From contig NZ_JAAKGI010000005.1 of the NCBI RefSeq assembly GCF_011762485.1, positions 274,486-338,485 of the forward strand: a stretch of 64,000 nucleotides of DNA, given 5' to 3'. Of this stretch, positions 63,297 to 64,000 are shown one piece after another. The translations under genes were made by a program, and so were the position numbers. Every line of letters begins with the position of its first letter. Position 1 is the first letter of the stretch. This DNA comes from Yeosuana marina (GTDB taxonomy: Bacteria > Bacteroidota > Bacteroidia > Flavobacteriales > Flavobacteriaceae). The notes below the pieces were generated by a model that searched no databases, was not told the DNA's origin, and was given only the letters and a program-made list of their open reading frames with translations.

Positions 63297-63897
63297 TCAT
63301 TTGGTTTAAATATTCCTCTATTGGTTCGAGTCCAATTGATTTTCTTCTTTTATTAACATTTCCACTGTCAGCTAATTTCTTTGTAAAGGCTTGTGCTATG
63401 TCAAAATTGTAGTCAACTTGTGTTCCATAGATCTGAGGTTTTCCTGTATTAAGATTCACTCTATCTAAAAGAAGTCCATAGTTGCTTGGCTCTGCATTTC
63501 CTTTTTCGACCTCAATTATCATTTTTTCCAATATTTCTTTTTGAAAATCAGGATTATGGTCAGAATGTTGAACAATAAGCCAAAAATTTTTTGAACCTTC
63601 TTCTCCAGCTAAATCAAAGCCTACAAATCCGTATTCATCAAATATCTGTTTTAGGCGTTTTTGGTGAGTAGTAAAAACGCTGTCCTTAAATGAATTCCAT
63701 TGTTCAGAAGTCATTTCTTTGTATTTTCCTTGTGGTATATAGGCAGCGATTTGGTCGACTTCAGCCATTTTTTTGAGCTCGTCAGCCAAGTATTGATTGA
63801 ATTTTATTTTTTCTTGAATTTCTTTTTTCTCAGATGTTTTTTCTTTACATCTAAATAAGGTAATTCCAATGACTATGATTACTAATATTGCTTTCAT
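63274..63897 (-). CDS. DUF6624-type lipoprotein
   Basis: I start it at the ATG at 63897 (207 residues; lipobox VIGITLFRC); a longer frame to 63942 adds no signal. The domain shows GFDLAGEEGSKNFWLIVQHSDH, DFQKEILEKM, GNAEPSNYGLLLDRV, KPQIYGTQVDYN and NVNKRRKSIGLEPIEEYL, the wording of DUF6624 proteins (function unknown). The last codons (MNADF then stop) are read out of integrase sequence, so the natural end was replaced at the junction. Upstream is another AACG-type element, so it looks like one more cassette. Confidence 0.8.
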   Translation of the reverse strand: MKAILVIIVIGITLFRCKEKTSEKKEIQEKIKFNQYLADELKKMAEVDQIAAYIPQGKYKEMTSEQWNSFKDSVFTTHQKRLKQIFDEYGFVGFDLAGEEGSKNFWLIVQHSDHNPDFQKEILEKMIIEVEKGNAEPSNYGLLLDRVNLNTGKPQIYGTQVDYNFDIAQAFTKKLADSGNVNKRRKSIGLEPIEEYLNQMTRMNADF

Positions 63898-64000
63898 TCG
63901 TGTCGTTATTTTTGCTTGCAGGTAACGGGAGTTTGCGCACAAACCCCATTTATTTCTATAAATCTATAGATTTTCTACAAATTAATGACATATGAGCTCA
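63898..64000. other. upstream region of the DUF6624 gene with cassette-element start
   Basis: The bases GGTAACGGGAGTTTGCGCACAAACC... begin like the hairpin elements of the 40-49 kb stretch (TAACG followed by a GTTTG / CAAAC pair at about 63929-63943). The element runs out of the window, so the full hairpin cannot be seen. Confidence 0.45.

Noticed and set aside
1..64000. CRISPR array
   Set aside because: No set of regularly spaced identical short repeats was seen; the repeats present are tandem operators, hairpins or a single pair.

Overview
The window looks like a chromosome segment of a marine member of the Flavobacteriaceae (Bacteroidota). The DNA is AT-rich. There are SusC/SusD pairs, a hybrid two-component sensor, many signal peptides ending in a Gln just after the cleavage site, lipoboxes, and promoters of the Bacteroidota type (TTTG, about 19 nt, TAnnTTTG). 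No complete rRNA or tRNA gene and no CRISPR array is visible.

Region 1 (1-10.9 kb) is a polysaccharide utilisation locus read leftwards: hybrid two-component regulator, SusC, SusD, an unsaturated-glucuronyl hydrolase (GH88) and a GH2 enzyme cut by the window edge. The enzymes suggest a uronate-containing glycan, but the substrate cannot be named.

Region 2 (11.3-34.7 kb) is a large alginate locus. Secreted lyases of several folds are present: two PL7, PL17, PL6, a PL5/PL38-type enzyme and a heparinase II/III-type enzyme. With them are SusC, SusD and a PKD lipoprotein for binding and uptake, KdgF and an SDR reductase to turn unsaturated monouronate into KDG, a hexuronate-type MFS carrier, KDG kinase, and a phosphofructokinase with PPi-type signatures. 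A GntR/FadR-family regulator lies in the middle. Four intergenic regions carry the palindrome TTGGTTTACCA, three of them as 13-bp-phased tandem copies overlapping predicted -7 boxes, so the locus very probably forms one GntR regulon. No KDPG aldolase is in the window.

Region 3 (34.7-49.1 kb) is accessory. After 1.3 kb of decayed non-coding DNA comes a five-gene operon of exported repeat proteins (TPR, unknown, ankyrin, MORN, TPR). A cassette-like stretch follows, with small lipoprotein or outer-membrane genes, all on the minus strand, mostly separated by related 80-140 bp imperfect hairpins. Inside it is a three-gene ABC three-component (ABC-3C) conflict/defence operon: Rad50-like DUF3732 ATPase, middle component, and an effector with a possible nuclease domain. 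One lipoprotein gene has a frameshift in an A10 tract. Another is bracketed by 60-bp direct repeats.

Region 4 (49.4-64 kb) begins at a tRNA 3'-end fragment followed by a strong terminator, the usual footprint of tRNA-targeted integration, and contains a decayed tyrosine recombinase at 62.7-63.3 kb. Between them lie a lipid-export-like operon (FAD monooxygenase, porin, LolA-like protein, MMPL/RND exporter) divergent from a TetR gene with two operator copies, an AraC regulator, several oxidoreductases, a DJ-1 protein and a Crp/Fnr regulator. Several genes here are frameshifted. The right edge holds a DUF6624 lipoprotein gene that abuts the broken integrase.
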